NCBI GenBank assembly: GCA_050184115.1
Contig: JBFXAQ010000004.1
Span: 124,001 to 188,000, forward strand
DNA from: JACKNG01 sp050184115
GTDB lineage: Bacteria; Pseudomonadota; Gammaproteobacteria; Ga0077536
DNA: 64,000 bases
Direction of reading: 5' to 3'
A model generated the notes under the pieces. That model had not been told where the DNA came from and made no database searches. It worked only from the letters and a program-made list of their open reading frames with translations. Below, piece by piece: positions 7,157-16,275 of the stretch. Position numbers and translations under genes: made by a program. Within the stretch, counting starts at the first letter, position 1; each line of letters opens with the position of its first letter.

Positions 7157-9703
7157 TCAACCTTCGCTGGCCTGCGACTGCTTGGCGCAGCGTTGAATGT
7201 CGCGCGCCATCTCGGCACCGGTCTGGTACCGCTGTTCGGGGTCCTTCTCGAGTGCCTTGTTGATGATCGCCGAAATGCAGGGCCTTTGCTTGGCCAGGTC
7301 CGGGCGGAGCTGCGCCACTTCCGTGTGCGCCTCGTTGGCGATCTTGTACATCAGGGTTGCCATCGAATCGCCCTGGAACGGCAGGCGTCCGGTCAGCATC
7401 TGGTAGAACATCACGCCGAGCGAGAACAAGTCGGAGCGCCCGTCGACCTTCTTGCCCGAAAGCTGTTCCGGCGACATGTACGATGGTGTACCGAGAACCA
7501 TGCCGGTCTTCGTCTTGCTCGAATCGGTGATGCGGGCGATACCGAAGTCAGTCAGCTTGACCTGCTTGGACTGCGGTTCGTACATGATGTTGGCCGGCTT
7601 GATGTCGCGATGCACCACGTTGTGCTTATGCGCATAGTCGAGCGCCATGGCCGACTTGAAGATGACGCCCATGACCGTCGCGGTTGGCAGCAGCGCATCC
7701 GGCTTCGTATAGCGTGCAAGGTCGTGTCCCTGGAGAAATTCCATGGCGATGTAGGCCAGGTCATGTTCCTCGCCTGCATCGTAAATAGTGACGATGTTCG
7801 GATGGTCCAGGCGCCCGGCCGTTTCCGCCTCGCGGAAGAAGCGCTCCTTGACGGCGTCGAGTTCGTCGGCCTCGAATTCCTGGGACAGGGCCATGGTCTT
7901 GATGGCCACTGTACGGTTGATCTTGGGATCCTTGCCCAGGTAGACCACGCCCATCGCGCCCTTGCCGAGCTCCTTCTCCACTTCGTAGCGCCCGAGCATG
8001 GGCTTCGAAATGCTGCCGTCGAGCAGCATCGTGCTCGCCGCGCTGCTTGCCGCCGAGCCGCCGATGACAACCGTATCGTTGAGCTGGCGCGCGCGGTTGA
8101 CCTTGGCCTTGATGTCGCGGAACTCGGGGTTCTTGCTGGCGATGTATTCGTAGGCTGACGCCGCCTTGTTGAACTGGCGTTTGCGTTCGTAATCGCCGGC
8201 GAGGACGTAAATCGCCTCCAGTGTGGATTCGTCCACCGGGCAGCGACGGAAATACTCGAAGGCCATGTCGAGCTGGCCCTGCTGCTGGAATTGCAGCGCG
8301 AGCTGCTTGTTGCTGAGCGCGGACTCCACGTCGACCCGACGCTTGCTCGCCTCGGTGACGAGGAAACGTTTCGTGGTCAGCAGCATATGACCGACACCGA
8401 GCAGTACGGACGCCGCGACCAACTTGATCCAGATCGCCTGGCTGGTCATCAGGGCGAGTTCGGTGACGATCAAGGCCAGGAACAACACCACGCTGATGAT
8501 CGCCGCGGGCCCGGCGTTCAGACGTGGCAGGAGGGCGGTCAGGTAGGCCGCCACGAGCAGGATGACGAAGAACTCGGCCAGGGTTGCCCACGACGGCGCG
8601 ATGAAGAAGTCCTCGTTGAGAATGCTGGCGACGGTATGCGCCATGACCAGCACGGGGCCTCCGAGATCGCCGATCGGCGTATAGAGGGTCGAGCCGACGC
8701 CGAACGCGGTAGCACCGATGAGAACGATCTTGTCCTTGAAGTTCTCCATCGGCACGCTGCCTTGGCGAACGTCGTCGAACGAATAGACATCGAACGGTGG
8801 GCGACCGCCGTCGCGCTCGCCGTAGAAGAAGGTGTTGATGTTGAGGTAATCGTCGGTGCGGATCTCGAGATTGCCGAGATGCACGCTCTCGCCGAGACTG
8901 ACCTTGATGTCGCTGGCCTTGAGATTGTGGTACGCCGCGGCGATGAGCAGTGATTCCGAGGGGTAGAACTGGCCGAAATACTCGATCACCAGGGGTTCGA
9001 AACGGATGCCCCCGTCGATATCCAGCGGGTTTATGAGGTGCCCGATGCCGCGCGCAACGTGCCCGAGGGTGGGCACGGGCGGGGTGGCGTGAATGGTCTG
9101 GGTCGGCAGCGGGAAAAGGCCGCTCGGGTCGCTGATGTTGTCGTCGGCGATGGCATTGGCGGTGATGTAATCCGGCAACTCCTCGTCCGGGTTGCCGATG
9201 GGAATGCCGGGAATGAACTGCATGCCCAGAACGACATCACCGGCCTGTTCCATCGAATGGGCGAGAATGGCGTCGTTGTCCAGTGCCTTTTCGGCTTCAT
9301 CGTACAGCTTGACCAGCCCACCGACGTCGGCGCCCTGTCCGGCGATGGACTCGGTCTCGCCGCGGAATCGTTCTATCCATTCGAGCCCTGCCGCGACTTC
9401 GGGCTCGGAATAGAAAATCGTGGCGCCGATGACCTTGGCTCCGGCCTGGCGCAGGCGTTCGATCATCGCCGCGTGAATGTTGCGCGGCCATGGCCAGCGA
9501 CCGATGTTCTGGATGCTCTTGTCGTCGATGGCGACGACCGCGACGCGATCGCCGGGGTCGCCGGAGGCGAGGCGTACACCACTGTCGTAGGCGACGCGTT
9601 CGAGGCGTTCGAGCGTCGTCGAGCCCCACCACCACGCGACGAGGAAGACGAACGACAGCGACGCTCCGACAAACCAGTCTGATTTCCAGAACGTTTTGTC
9701 CAT
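7157..9703 (-). CDS. CHASE2-domain receptor Ser/Thr protein kinase
   Basis: Transmembrane Hanks-type kinase, 848 aa. The ATG at 9703 places a TM helix directly at the N-terminus. The CHASE2 sensor spans about residues 30-355 (VAVVAIDDKSIQNIGRWPWPR; KIVLIGATAFGVGSTLYTP), followed by three TM helices (about 370-440), a helical TPR-like region (about 460-545) and the kinase domain (about 572-840). Kinase motifs: GKGAMG loop, VAIK lysine, VVHRDIKPAN, LTDFGIA, MSPE. The order is unusual because most bacterial Hanks kinases are N-terminal with an extracellular sensor after the TM. Its sensor is of the same type as that of the cyclase at 3248, suggesting two outputs from related inputs. Confidence 0.93.
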   Translation of the reverse strand: MDKTFWKSDWFVGASLSFVFLVAWWWGSTTLERLERVAYDSGVRLASGDPGDRVAVVAIDDKSIQNIGRWPWPRNIHAAMIERLRQAGAKVIGATIFYSEPEVAAGLEWIERFRGETESIAGQGADVGGLVKLYDEAEKALDNDAILAHSMEQAGDVVLGMQFIPGIPIGNPDEELPDYITANAIADDNISDPSGLFPLPTQTIHATPPVPTLGHVARGIGHLINPLDIDGGIRFEPLVIEYFGQFYPSESLLIAAAYHNLKASDIKVSLGESVHLGNLEIRTDDYLNINTFFYGERDGGRPPFDVYSFDDVRQGSVPMENFKDKIVLIGATAFGVGSTLYTPIGDLGGPVLVMAHTVASILNEDFFIAPSWATLAEFFVILLVAAYLTALLPRLNAGPAAIISVVLFLALIVTELALMTSQAIWIKLVAASVLLGVGHMLLTTKRFLVTEASKRRVDVESALSNKQLALQFQQQGQLDMAFEYFRRCPVDESTLEAIYVLAGDYERKRQFNKAASAYEYIASKNPEFRDIKAKVNRARQLNDTVVIGGSAASSAASTMLLDGSISKPMLGRYEVEKELGKGAMGVVYLGKDPKINRTVAIKTMALSQEFEADELDAVKERFFREAETAGRLDHPNIVTIYDAGEEHDLAYIAMEFLQGHDLARYTKPDALLPTATVMGVIFKSAMALDYAHKHNVVHRDIKPANIMYEPQSKQVKLTDFGIARITDSSKTKTGMVLGTPSYMSPEQLSGKKVDGRSDLFSLGVMFYQMLTGRLPFQGDSMATLMYKIANEAHTEVAQLRPDLAKQRPCISAIINKALEKDPEQRYQTGAEMARDIQRCAKQSQASEG

Positions 9704-10212
9704 CCGAGAACCGAGGAAGCGGGAATTCGAAGGTCCGAAGTGTAGCGTGATCGGTTTCGGGAAAATAGCAGCGCAACCCAATTCCGGGACGTCTTGCCGA
9801 CTGCTGCGGGCTGTGTCGTTCTTGCGATCGCGGTCACCGCCGAGCGGATGTTACGGACCTCGCGTCGTGCGGCCGAATCCATGTCAGCGCGCCGTGGATC
9901 GAACTGCGCTTTCGTGGTCCCGCCGTCAGACCCCGCGCACACGCGGGGGGCAACTCGGCCAACGCCGCGGTAGCTGCCGGGAGAACTTCCCGAATGCCGC
10001 TCGTCGGAGGTATTCAAAGCAGCGCCTGAGAGCAGCTAATTACTTGACGTTGCGGGAATATCAGCGGTTTAGACGGGTCGCGCGCCGGGTTGCGAGTTGG
10101 CGCTGCGTTCGGGCTCAATGGATGCGGGGTTCGCGCGCAGCGCGACCTCAGGTCGGAGGACGTTGGCATCGACCAGCGCGGCTCACGAAGACCGCGTGCG
10201 CTTCCGGTCGTC

Positions 10213-10244
10213 GCCGGGGTTGGACACGGATGTCCGGCCCCGGC
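10213..10244. other. Long hairpin downstream of ferredoxin gene
   Basis: An interrupted inverted repeat: GCCGGGG, TT, GGACA, loop CGGA, TGTCC, GG, CCCCGGC. With U-G wobbles in the plus-strand RNA the stem is 14 bp with a 4-nt loop. It lies 7 bp from a second hairpin. Structured RNA end or protein site; function unknown. Confidence 0.45.
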
Positions 10245-10250
10245 TCTTTG

Positions 10251-10270
10251 CCCCGGCCGTGGGGCCGGGG
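10251..10270 (-). terminator. GC-rich hairpin at the 3' end of the ferredoxin gene
   Basis: CCCCGGCC-GTGG-GGCCGGGG is a perfect 8-bp stem starting 8 bp after the ferredoxin stop on the minus strand. A U-tract is missing, so it may work with Rho or with the neighbouring hairpin as an mRNA end. Confidence 0.45.
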
Positions 10271-10278
10271 GAAGCTGG

Positions 10279-10602
10279 TCAGCGTTCGAGCAGGTCGAGC
10301 TTGCCCGGCTTGCCCTTCCAGTCGTCAGCGTCGGCCGGCGGGTCCTTCATTTCGCTGATGACCGGCCATTGCTGCGCGAGCTCTGCATTGAGACCCAGGT
10401 ACTGCTGCTCGTCGTCTGTCAGGTCATCCTCCGACTTGATCGCCTCGGCCGGGCATTCCGGTTCGCACAGCGTGCAATCGATGCACTCGTCGGGGTCGAT
10501 GACCAGCATGTTCGGCCCCTCGTGAAAACAGTCGACCGGGCACACCTCCACACAGTCGGTGTATTTGCACTTGATACAGTTCTCGGTGACGACAAAAGTC
10601 AT
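10279..10602 (-). CDS. fdxA: 7Fe ferredoxin FdxA
   Basis: Small cytoplasmic electron carrier, 107 aa. The N-terminal half has the [3Fe-4S]/[4Fe-4S] ferredoxin pattern: Cys9, Cys17 and Cys21 in the first cluster region (CIKCKYTDCVEVCPVDCF), and CIDCTLCEPECP in the second. The acidic C-terminal extension (about 60-107) is typical of the Azotobacter FdI / FdxA family. It is a single gene with its own promoter, next to mutS on the same strand but with a 117-bp gap. Confidence 0.95.
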   Translation of the reverse strand: MTFVVTENCIKCKYTDCVEVCPVDCFHEGPNMLVIDPDECIDCTLCEPECPAEAIKSEDDLTDDEQQYLGLNAELAQQWPVISEMKDPPADADDWKGKPGKLDLLER

Positions 10603-10637
10603 GGCGGCGTACTACTGTGTGGACGACAGGGGCGCGC

Positions 10638-10666
10638 ATTATAGCCACTGCCCGCGGTCAGCCCAA
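10638..10666 (-). promoter_or_regulatory. Sigma-70-like promoter of fdxA
   Basis: On the minus strand, TTGGGC (-35, 10661-10666), a 17-bp spacer, and a perfect TATAAT (-10, 10638-10643). Transcription would start near 10631, about 29 nt before the fdxA ATG. Confidence 0.6.
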
Positions 10667-10719
10667 CAGATTTGCGCGAGATCCACAGCCCTGGCTGCAC
10701 GCTGCACCGGCGGCATCCT

Positions 10720-13308
10720 TCAGTCGTCGAGCAGGCTGCGCAGGCGGTACAGGGTCTCCAGTGCATCGCGCGGCGAGAGCGCATCAGGGTCGAGCATCTC
10801 AAGGGCCTCGACGACGGGATGAACACCTCCGAACAGGGGCATCTGCGGGGCGCTGTCGGCGTTGGTGCCGGGCGGGCGATCTTCGAGGGATTGCAGCAAT
10901 TCACGGGCACGTCGCACGACCCCACTGGGTACCCCGGCGCGACGGGCGACGGCGAGGCCGAAGCTGCGGTTGGCTGGCCCCTCGCGCACGCTGTGCATGA
11001 AGACCACGTCGTCGCCGTGTTCGACGGCGTCGAGGCGGACGTTGGCGACCCCTGGTGCGCTCTCGGCGAGACGCGTCAGTTCGAAGTAATGGGTGGAGAA
11101 CAGGGTGAAGGCGCGATTGGTGACCGCGAGGTGTTCAGCAGCCGCCCAGGCCAGCGCCAGACCATCGTAGGTGCTCGTGCCGCGGCCGATCTCATCGACG
11201 ATGACGAGGCTTGCCGTGGTCGCGTTATGGAGGATGTTGGCCACCTCGCTCATCTCGACCATGAACGTGCTCTGTCCACCGGCGAGATTGTCGGCCGCGC
11301 CAATTCGCGAATAGATGGCGTCGAGCGGACCGAAGCGGGCAGCGGTCGCGGGCACGAAGCTGCCGACGTGGGCGAGCAGGGCGATCAGGGCGGTCTGGCG
11401 CATGTAGGTCGATTTGCCCCCCATGTTAGGGCCGGTGACCAGCAGCAGCCGGCGTGACTCGCCGAGTTCCAGATCGTTGGCGACGAACGGCTGGTCGAGG
11501 AAGCGCTCGACCACCGGGTGGCGTCCGCCGGCGATGTGGATAACTGCCTCATCGGTGAACTCCGGTTGTACCCACTGCAGTATCGCCGCGCGTTCGGCAA
11601 AGGTCGCCAGCACGTCGAGCGAGGCAAGCGCCGCGGCCGCACGTTGCAGACGCGGCACGTCAGTGGCAACGCGCTCGACGAGTGCGTCGTAGAGCGCCTT
11701 CTCGCGCCTCGCGGCCTTGTCGGCAGCGCCCAGGATGCGCGTTTCGAACTGCTTGAGCTCCGCGGTGACGTAGCGTTCCGCAGCCTTCAGGGTTTGCCGC
11801 CGCTGGTAGTCGGCGGGCACCTTGCCGGCCTGTGCGCGACTGACCTCGATGTAGTAGCCGTGCACGCGGTTGTAGCCGACCTTGAGTGTCGCGATGCCGC
11901 TGCGCACGCGCTCGCGGCTTTCGAGGGCGACGAGCCACGCATCGGAATCGGCGCCGGCCTCTCGCAACGTGTCCAGTTCGGCGTCGTAGCCCTCCGCGAT
12001 GACCCCGCCGTCGCGCACCTGTTGTGGGGGTGACTCGGTCAGCGCCCGGGCGAGCACCGCGTGCAGCTCGGGCAGCGGGGCGCAGTCGGCACGCAGTTCG
12101 TCCAGCAGGGGGCTCGCGTCGGCGGTGAGCAGCGTCTGCAGACGCGGCAGCGACGGCAGCGTATCGCGCAGGCGCGAGAGGTCGCGCGGCCGGGCGCTGC
12201 CGAGGGCGACGCGCGCGGCGATCCGCTCGACGTCGGCGACGGCGCGCAGGATGTCCCGGACGGCGTCGAGGTCGAGCACGGTGAGCAGGCTGTCGACGGC
12301 GTGATGGCGGCGGCGCAGCACGGCCTGCTCGCGGCGTGGGCCGGTCAACCAACGTCGCAACAGACGCGCACCCATCGTGGTGCGCGTGGTGTCGAGCACC
12401 CCGAGCAGGCAGTGTTCCGCTCGCCCCGACAGGGCTTCGGTCAATTCGAGGTTGCGGCGGGTGGCACGGTCGAGGCGAATGCCGGCGTCGTGATGCTCGA
12501 CGGTCAGACTGTCGAGATGGGTCAGGGCCTGACCCTGGGTCTCGCGGCAGTAGCCGAGCAGGCCACCGGCCGCGTCGATGGCCGCTTGCAGGCCGGCACA
12601 ACCGAAGCCGTCGAGATCGTCGACGCCGAAGTGACTGCACAAGGCACGTCGCGCGCCGTCACCGTCGAACCGCCAGTCCGGCAGGCGGCGCACCCGCCGT
12701 GCGAGCTCGCGGTCGGCCAGGACGGGGAAGGTTTCGGGGGCGAGGATCTCGGCCGCGCCGAGCCGTTCGATCTCCTCCTCGAGCGCGGCCACGCTGTCCA
12801 GCTCCATGACGCGAAACCGCGCCGCGCCCAGGTCGAGACTGGCCAGGCCGTAGCGCACGCCGCCACCCGCCACGCCCACAATGAGGTTATCGCGGCGCTC
12901 GTCGAGGAGGGCGTCGTCGGTGACGGTGCCCGGGGTGAGGATGCGCGTCACCTTGCGCTCGACCGGTCCGCGGGACTCGGACGGGTCGCCGACCTGTTCG
13001 CAGATCGCGACGGCTTCGCCGAGCCTGAGCAGGCGTGCGAGGTAGGCTTCGGCAGCGTGCACGGGGACGCCGGCCATCGGTATCGGCTCGCCGCCGCTGT
13101 GACCGCGCGCGGTCAGGGTGATCTCGAGCAGCTCCGCCGCGCGCCGGGCATCGTCGAAGAACAACTCGTAGAAATCGCCCATGCGGTAGAACAGCAGGGT
13201 GTCCGGGTGGCGGGCCTTGATGCCCAGGTACTGCTGCATGACCGGGGTGTGTTCGCGCGCTACCGGCGGCGCGGCGCGGCCGTGCTCGGTGGCGCTGGAT
13301 TCAGTCAC
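10720..13308 (-). CDS. mutS: DNA mismatch repair ATPase MutS
   Basis: Recognises mismatches and recruits MutL, 862 aa, a normal length. GTG start at 13308. The N-terminal mismatch-binding domain starts with HTPVMQQYLGIKARHPDTLLFYRMGDFYELF, containing the Phe-x-Glu wedge (FYEL, about residues 46-49). The C-terminal ATPase has Walker A GPNMGGKSTYMRQ near residue 620, the Walker B region IVDEIGRGTSTYDG and the STHYFEL motif. The C-terminal helix-turn-helix end is present. It diverges from htpG across a 168-bp gap. Confidence 0.97.
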   Translation of the reverse strand: MTESSATEHGRAAPPVAREHTPVMQQYLGIKARHPDTLLFYRMGDFYELFFDDARRAAELLEITLTARGHSGGEPIPMAGVPVHAAEAYLARLLRLGEAVAICEQVGDPSESRGPVERKVTRILTPGTVTDDALLDERRDNLIVGVAGGGVRYGLASLDLGAARFRVMELDSVAALEEEIERLGAAEILAPETFPVLADRELARRVRRLPDWRFDGDGARRALCSHFGVDDLDGFGCAGLQAAIDAAGGLLGYCRETQGQALTHLDSLTVEHHDAGIRLDRATRRNLELTEALSGRAEHCLLGVLDTTRTTMGARLLRRWLTGPRREQAVLRRRHHAVDSLLTVLDLDAVRDILRAVADVERIAARVALGSARPRDLSRLRDTLPSLPRLQTLLTADASPLLDELRADCAPLPELHAVLARALTESPPQQVRDGGVIAEGYDAELDTLREAGADSDAWLVALESRERVRSGIATLKVGYNRVHGYYIEVSRAQAGKVPADYQRRQTLKAAERYVTAELKQFETRILGAADKAARREKALYDALVERVATDVPRLQRAAAALASLDVLATFAERAAILQWVQPEFTDEAVIHIAGGRHPVVERFLDQPFVANDLELGESRRLLLVTGPNMGGKSTYMRQTALIALLAHVGSFVPATAARFGPLDAIYSRIGAADNLAGGQSTFMVEMSEVANILHNATTASLVIVDEIGRGTSTYDGLALAWAAAEHLAVTNRAFTLFSTHYFELTRLAESAPGVANVRLDAVEHGDDVVFMHSVREGPANRSFGLAVARRAGVPSGVVRRARELLQSLEDRPPGTNADSAPQMPLFGGVHPVVEALEMLDPDALSPRDALETLYRLRSLLDD

Positions 13309-13397
13309 GGGGGCGCAATTCGGTGATGCTCGGCGTCGGGATGGTCCGGGTTCGGCGCGGCTATGTTAGCGCGCGCCCGATGGATGTTCGAAACGGC

Positions 13398-13426
13398 CTT
13401 GAATTCGTCGCCGCCTGCCCCTAATT
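13398..13426 (+). promoter_or_regulatory. Sigma-32-like heat-shock promoter of htpG
   Basis: CTTGAA at 13398-13403, a 14-bp spacer, and CCCCTAATT at 13418-13426 closely match the RpoH consensus (CTTGAA, 13-17 bp, CCCCATnT). Transcription would start about 45 nt before the htpG ATG. The site and the gene's chaperone role agree. Confidence 0.72.
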
Positions 13427-13476
13427 TGCCGTGCCGTCACGCATTCGACACTGAACAAAGAGGATCCGCTCAAGCC

Positions 13477-15354
13477 ATGACAGCAGCCACGGCCAAGGAG
13501 CAGCGCGGCTTCGAATCCGAAGTCCGCCAGCTGCTCGATCTCGTCATCAATTCCCTCTACAGCAACCGCGAGATCTTCCTGCGCGAGTTGATCTCCAACG
13601 CCTCGGATGCTGCCGACAAGCTGCGCTTCCTGGCACTCTCCGACGACAGCCTGTACGAGGGTGAAGGCGACCTTGCCGTCGACATCGATTTCGACGAGAA
13701 GGCCGCCACGGTCACCGTGCGCGACAACGGTATCGGCATGAGTCGTGACGAGGTCATCGCCAACCTCGGCACCATCGCGAAATCAGGCACGCGGGAGTTC
13801 TTCGGTGCGCTCAGCGGCGATGCCAGGAAGGATTCGCAGCTCATCGGGCAGTTCGGCGTCGGTTTCTATGCCGCCTTCATCGTCGCCGAGCGGGTCACGG
13901 TCTCGACGCGCAAGGCCGGCCTCCCCGCGGATGCCGGGGTGCGTTGGGAGAGCGACGGCAAGGGCGAGTACACCATCGAGACGGTCGAACGGTCCGCGCG
14001 CGGCACGGAGATAGTGTTGCACCTGAAGGACGATGCACGGGAGTACGCCAACGGCTGGCGCCTGCGTGACATCTGCAAGCGCTACTCGGATCACATTTCG
14101 ATCCCCGTGCGCATGCCCAAGAGCGGCGAGGACGAGGGTCGCGAAGTCGTCAACCAGGCGACGGCCTTGTGGACCCGGGCGAAGAACGAGCTCAGCGACG
14201 AGGAATATCGCGAGTTCTACAAGCATGTCTCGCACGATTTCGGCGATCCCCTGCGCTGGGTGCACAGCAAGGTCGAGGGCAAGCTCGAATACACCACGCT
14301 GTTCTACCTGCCTGCGCAGGCGCCGTTCGATCTGTGGGATCGCGAAGCCAAGCACGGCGTCAAGCTCTACGTCCAACGCGTTTTCATCATGGACGATGCC
14401 GAGGAACTCCTGCCGCGCTACCTGCGTTTCGTGCGCGGGATCGTCGACACGAATGATCTGCCACTCAACGTTTCGCGCGAGATCCTGCAGAAGAACAAGG
14501 CGCTGGAATCCATCCGCGCGGCGTCGGTGAAGAAGATCCTCGGCCTCATCGAGGATCTCGCCGGCGGTGACGACTACGCGAAGTTCTGGCAGGCCTTCGG
14601 GCGCGTGTTGAAGGAGGGCGTGGTCGAGGATTTCGCCAACAAGGAGCGCATCGCCAAGCTCCTGCGTTTCGCCAGCACACATGGCGAGCAGGGCACTGAG
14701 ACTGACCTGGTCGGTCTCGACGACTACATCGCGCGTATGGCGGAGGGCCAGGACGTCATCTACTACATCGTCAGCGACAGCCTCGCCACGGCGCGCCACA
14801 GTCCGCAGCTCGAAGGCTTCCGCGATCGCGGCATCGAGGTGCTGCTCATGGCCGATCCGATCGACGAATGGCTGGTCGGACACCTCACGGAGTACGAGGG
14901 CAAGACCCTCAAGTCCGTGCTGCAAGCCGATCTCGAGCCCGTGACTCGCGATGATGCCGAGGCTGATACGACCGCCGCAGCCGACAGCGGCGTGCTGACC
15001 CGCATTCGCGAAGCGCTGGGCGAACGCGTTGCCGATGTCCGCGCGAGTCACCGCCTGACATCCTCACCGGCCTGCCTGGTCTCGGGCGGTGAGCAGATGA
15101 GCGCCAATCTCGAACGGCTGCTGCGGGCAGCCGGACAGGATGTGCCGGAGACCAAGCGCATTCTCGAGGTCAACCTCGGTCATCCCATGCTCCGTGTGCT
15201 CGACACCGTCGAAGACGGCGAACGCTTTGCGCAATGGGCGACCCTGCTTCACGAGCAGTCGATCCTGGCCGAGGGCGGGCGCCTGGAGGACCCGGCCGGG
15301 TTCGTCCGGCGCATGAACGAGGTGCTCCTGGAACTCGCCGGGCAGCCGGGCTGA
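13477..15354 (+). CDS. htpG: Molecular chaperone HtpG (Hsp90)
   Basis: ATP-dependent cytosolic chaperone, 625 aa. The ATG at 13477 is preceded by AAAGAGGA and starts just before the conserved GFESEVRQLLDLVINSLYS; upstream codons look non-coding. GHKL ATPase motifs: ELISNASDAADKLR, DNGIGMSRDEV, GQFGVGFYAAF. Middle-domain motif NVSREILQKNKALESIR contains the catalytic Arg region. The C-terminal dimerisation domain is complete. It lacks the MEEVD tail, as expected in bacteria. A strong heat-shock promoter precedes it. Confidence 0.97.
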   Translation: MTAATAKEQRGFESEVRQLLDLVINSLYSNREIFLRELISNASDAADKLRFLALSDDSLYEGEGDLAVDIDFDEKAATVTVRDNGIGMSRDEVIANLGTIAKSGTREFFGALSGDARKDSQLIGQFGVGFYAAFIVAERVTVSTRKAGLPADAGVRWESDGKGEYTIETVERSARGTEIVLHLKDDAREYANGWRLRDICKRYSDHISIPVRMPKSGEDEGREVVNQATALWTRAKNELSDEEYREFYKHVSHDFGDPLRWVHSKVEGKLEYTTLFYLPAQAPFDLWDREAKHGVKLYVQRVFIMDDAEELLPRYLRFVRGIVDTNDLPLNVSREILQKNKALESIRAASVKKILGLIEDLAGGDDYAKFWQAFGRVLKEGVVEDFANKERIAKLLRFASTHGEQGTETDLVGLDDYIARMAEGQDVIYYIVSDSLATARHSPQLEGFRDRGIEVLLMADPIDEWLVGHLTEYEGKTLKSVLQADLEPVTRDDAEADTTAAADSGVLTRIREALGERVADVRASHRLTSSPACLVSGGEQMSANLERLLRAAGQDVPETKRILEVNLGHPMLRVLDTVEDGERFAQWATLLHEQSILAEGGRLEDPAGFVRRMNEVLLELAGQPG

Positions 15355-15365
15355 ACGCGTCGCAC

Positions 15366-16238
15366 GTGCCCAGCGCGGCCACTCTGGTCGCCGATGCCGC
15401 GCGGCGCTTCGCCGCCGCCGGCCTGCATTTCGGCCACGGCACCGACAACGCCGAGGACGAAGCGCTGTTCCTCGTCCTCCACGCGCTCGGTTGGTCCTAC
15501 GACATCGAGTCCGCGGCACTCGATGTGCCGCTCGACGCGGCGCAGCGTGCCGCCGTCGAGGCGCTGGTGCGTGCGCGCATCGAGACCCGCCGCCCGGCCG
15601 CTTACCTGACCGGACGCATGTGGTTCGCCGGGCTCGAGTTCGCCGTCGACGAGCGCGTGCTGGTGCCGCGGTCGCCGCTTGCCGAACTCATCGCCGCCCG
15701 TTTCGAGCCGTGGCGGGCGGGACGGCCGGTCGCGCGCCTGCTCGACATCGGCACCGGCAGCGGCTGCATCGCGATCGCCTGTGCGCACTATTTCCCTGCG
15801 GCGCGGGTCGACGCCAGCGACATCAGTCCCGATGCCCTCGCCGTCGCCACGGCCAACGTCGCGCGACATGGTCTCGGCGACCGCGTCATGCTGCACCAGG
15901 CGGACCTCTTCCCGCCGGCGGCGGCCGGCTACGACATCATCGTCAGCAATCCGCCCTATGTGCCGCACGGCGTCTGGCGCGAACTGCCGCCGGAGTACCT
16001 TGCCGAACCGCGCCTGGGGCTGGATGCCGGCACCGATGGCATGATTTGCCTCGAAGGGATTCTCGCCGGCGCCGCGGCGGCGTTGGCCCCGCATGGCTTG
16101 CTGGTCGTGGAGGTCGGCGAGATCTGGCCCGAGGTGCAGGCACGCTGGCCCGCGCTGCCCTTCACCTGGATCGAGTTCGTCCACGGCGGCGAGGGTGTCT
16201 TCGTGCTTACGCGCGAAGATCTCGTGGCACTCGGTTGA
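15366..16238 (+). CDS. prmB: 50S ribosomal protein L3 N5-glutamine methyltransferase PrmB
   Basis: SAM-dependent enzyme that methylates a Gln of ribosomal protein L3. With the GTG at 15366, 11 bp after the htpG stop, it has 290 aa (E. coli PrmB 310). Motifs: LLDIGTGSGCIAIA for SAM binding and the substrate-Gln motif SNPPYVPH; the FAGLEFAVDERVLVPRSPLAELI segment is the PrmB/PrmC signature, with SPLAELI favouring PrmB over PrmC. An aroC gene directly downstream is a common gammaproteobacterial neighbour of prmB. The start codon is uncertain. Confidence 0.9.
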   Translation: MPSAATLVADAARRFAAAGLHFGHGTDNAEDEALFLVLHALGWSYDIESAALDVPLDAAQRAAVEALVRARIETRRPAAYLTGRMWFAGLEFAVDERVLVPRSPLAELIAARFEPWRAGRPVARLLDIGTGSGCIAIACAHYFPAARVDASDISPDALAVATANVARHGLGDRVMLHQADLFPPAAAGYDIIVSNPPYVPHGVWRELPPEYLAEPRLGLDAGTDGMICLEGILAGAAAALAPHGLLVVEVGEIWPEVQARWPALPFTWIEFVHGGEGVFVLTREDLVALG

Positions 16239-16263
16239 GCCGCGCGGACGCAGCCCCGGCTGT

Positions 16264-16269
16264 TAGAAT
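16264..16269 (+). promoter_or_regulatory. Possible -10 element directly before aroC
   Basis: TAGAAT lies six bases before the aroC ATG at 16276. The nearest -35-like TTGAGC (16235-16240) is 23 bp away, too far for a standard promoter. If used, the aroC mRNA would be nearly leaderless. Weak call. Confidence 0.3.
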
Positions 16270-16275
16270 GCGCCG

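Larger units (their letters stand above)
9704..10278. other. 575-bp intergenic region
   Basis: Lies between the start of the kinase gene and the end of the ferredoxin gene, both on the minus strand. I see no convincing coding frame. Frames open here lack family resemblance and plausible starts. The right end holds two strong hairpins (listed separately). The left part should hold the kinase-operon promoter, but no clear -35/-10 pair is evident. Confidence 0.5.

Noticed and set aside
5559..9703. Type VI secretion regulatory module (PpkA-PppA-Fha)
   Set aside because: The kinase/phosphatase/FHA trio fits, but no tss genes are near and the kinase has a CHASE2 sensor not typical of PpkA.
9696..10358. 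220-codon frame in the gap between kinase and ferredoxin
   Set aside because: Low-complexity Arg/Ser/Pro translation, overlaps the ferredoxin gene antisense, and includes hairpins.
12061..13326. 421-codon plus-strand frame opposite mutS
   Set aside because: MutS motifs are intact on the minus strand; this frame has none.
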